This document shows, piece after piece, positions 62,396 to 64,000 of a stretch of 64,000 nucleotides of DNA. The position numbers were made by a program, and so were the translations under genes. Positions within the stretch are counted from its first letter, which is position 1. Every line of letters begins with the position of its first letter. A model generated the notes under the pieces. It was not told where the DNA came from and made no database searches. It saw only the letters and a list, made by a program, of their open reading frames with translations. The stretch lies in assembly GCA_951230915.1 (NCBI GenBank), contig OX579634.1, positions 15,154,725-15,218,724 of the forward strand, given 5' to 3'. This stretch comes from Antitrichia curtipendula. Lineage: Eukaryota; Streptophyta; Bryopsida; Hypnales; Leucodontaceae.

Positions 62396-62810
62396 TAAGG
62401 TAGGAGGCTCTGAAATGGAACGGGCATTTAGAACGGACCCTATAAATGGCTGTGAAATGGACATGAGTTGGTTTTGAAATTGATGTGTATAGTCATTGAA
62501 TGAATAAAGAAAAAAAAGAATTATCAATTGCAAGAGCCAATCCTTCGCTTTGCTTTCCCCATCTTTCTTTAGAATTGCAAGTGAATGGTTTATAAATGAC
62601 CTAGGGTCATAAATAGGGACCTATGACCCAACTCGTTTGAAAATTCATAAGTAACTCAAAAATGCTTGAAAAAATACAAAACCATTTGGGTTACATTCCT
62701 CATCTATTTTTCTTTGCCTGAAAAATGAGCTAAAATTATTCCCATCCAAAGAAATATACGAAAAAGGGAGACTAGTCCTTAGATGTGCCATTTTTGAGCC
62801 TCCTACCTTA
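62396..62810 (+). mobile_element. N3: TA-flanked MITE
   Basis: 415 bp. The ends TA+AGGTAGGAGGCTC and GAGCCTCCTACCT+TA form a perfect 13-bp inverted repeat. It is non-coding and shares the AGGTRG start of the other TA elements here. Confidence 0.8.
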
Positions 62811-62829
62811 TATGGTTATAAATTTTTAG

Positions 62830-63643
62830 AGGAGAGAAATACTTTTAACAATGATATTTACATAGCAAAATTTCCACCCTATTCATTGCAAGATGTTAGT
62901 GGCTTTTTATAGTGACAAAAATCCTTTTGGGGGCCCTGTAAAAAATAGGACAGTTGCACTTCACAAGCTCACATTTGTATGAAAAAATGTTCATGTTGAT
63001 GGTGCTTCTTTGGATTCATTCTTCAAGGCAAGTTGGCTATATGCTTGAAAATTTCCTTATCATCATGAATTGTACAATATATAGGAAGAAGATAGTAAGT
63101 AGAAAGATAGAAGTAGAGAATGATTCAAAATATGAAATTGTTAAGAATTTAGTTATGGAATTGAAAAATGCCAATCCTAGTGGTCATAAAGTTGTAATAA
63201 ACAATCTACATCCTACGATTATATTTTTTTCATAAAATATTGAATATTGAGTTAAATAAAAGACTCCAAAGTTTATTTTAGTGTATAGAATTGATAAAAA
63301 ATGTATAAACTAAAAACCCTCATAACTTTCTTCTCAATAATCAAAATGGAATGATTGAAAGCTTTCCACATATATATAAATCTAAAGAAAATTTTCAAAT
63401 TTTTATTTTTGAAGAAAGTGATTTCTTTAATTTGCATGGCCGAGAAAAAAAACTACATATCATATAATAACTTTTTAATGATGTACTAAAAATTTATAAA
63501 AATTGTTGGGCCTTAAAGAAAAATCTAGTCCACATATTGTATGAAAATTTCAAAGAAAAATAAATAAAAACTCTATTGGTAGTGAGCCACCCAAAATCAC
63601 TAGATTGCCAAAAAAACACAATTTGGTCCTCTTTAGGGATTAA
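62830..63643 (+). mobile_element. B2: second copy of the B-family TTAA element
   Basis: Matches 20352-21085 through most of its length: CACTTCACAAG, TTCAAGGCAAGTTGGCTA, GAAAAATGCCAATCCTA, AAAATTGTTGGGCCTT and the right end ATTTGGTCCTCTTTAGGGA+TTAA at 63640-63643. The left boundary is not clear and may have been lost near the end of N3. The two copies differ by many substitutions. It is non-coding. Confidence 0.72.
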
Positions 63644-64000
63644 TGCATTCAATTCATCATCTAAAATATGGGTATTAGAGCTCTTATAGGTTAAAAATAG
63701 GGAGGTTAAGTGTGAGAATATTGATGGAAATACTTCATGGGATCATTGCAAGAAACACTTTCCGTTTTGGGCTCAAAATAGTATATTCCTAAAAAACTCA
63801 GACCTAGAAAAATTTATCTCTAAGAATTAAGCACAAAAAACGTACAATGGAAAACACTAAGAAATGGACATTTTAATGTTTGATTTTTAGAAAATAGTAA
63901 AAGATTTTTTTCCTTCTTGAAGTCATTTTTCCTAGCTTGATGGTGTTCCTTTTCAACCAAATACATCTTTGCAAAAAAAAATTGTGTTCTCTCCACTTGC
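63644..64000. other. AT-rich window edge, no feature seen
   Basis: No open frame, repeat end or RNA gene was recognised. Confidence 0.5.

Noticed and set aside
1..64000. CRISPR arrays, prokaryotic operons or long terminal repeat retrotransposons
   Set aside because: No regularly spaced repeats, no bacterial gene order, and no reverse transcriptase, integrase or paired long terminal repeats were recognised anywhere in the window.

Overview
This window looks like nuclear DNA from a land plant, most likely a non-seed plant such as a moss, other bryophyte or lycophyte. That placement is inferred. It rests on intron-rich genes whose closest recognisable relatives are plant proteins, an AT-rich and repeat-dense intergenic background, a nuclear-type tRNA-Thr, and the absence of any bacterial gene organisation. 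The species cannot be named from the sequence alone.

Genes in order: (1) the 5' part of an ABCC2-type full-size ABC transporter on the minus strand, running off the left edge; (2) a long repeat-filled interval (about 4.3-22.9 kb) holding a multi-level nest of DNA transposons and a hAT transposase gene with one internal stop; (3) a 23-exon gene for condensin subunit CAP-D2 (24.2-34.8 kb, +); (4) a PIH1 plus CS-like domain HSP90-cofactor gene (36.0-40.7 kb, +), convergent with (5) a plastid-type aldo/keto reductase gene (41.0-43.4 kb, -); (6) another repeat-rich interval with a tRNA-Thr(CGT) gene near 48.5 kb; (7) a serine carboxypeptidase of the SCPL51/SCPEP1 type (53.9-58.3 kb, +); and (8) a medium-chain dehydrogenase/reductase resembling enoyl reductases (59.3-61.6 kb, -). 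The protein-coding genes are ordinary single-copy functions with no shared pathway. Exon boundaries were read from GT-AG (one GC-AG) signals, reading phase and family resemblance.

The most interesting content is the transposon layer. Three related groups of roughly 0.6-1 kb non-coding elements (called A, B and C here) end in TTAA + CCCCT.../CCCCC... inverted repeats, which is the piggyBac pattern. For C1 the TTAA target duplication is shown by empty sites inside two sibling repeats in this same window. A second group (M, N) is flanked by TA and begins AGGTRG; these look like Stowaway/mariner-type MITEs. A 4,740-bp hAT element with exact 8-bp duplications (GTACCTAC) sits inside an A element, which with another A element sits inside a B element. 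A 128-bp MITE with the same hAT ends and its own 8-bp duplication (CTTACCGC) lies about 0.5 kb upstream of the carboxypeptidase gene. Several elements also lie in introns (PIH1 gene, carboxypeptidase gene, MDR gene).

Large stretches (4.3-7.7, 10.5-12.1, 21.1-22.9, 44.1-47.2 and 48.9-51.0 kb) show no gene that can be supported.
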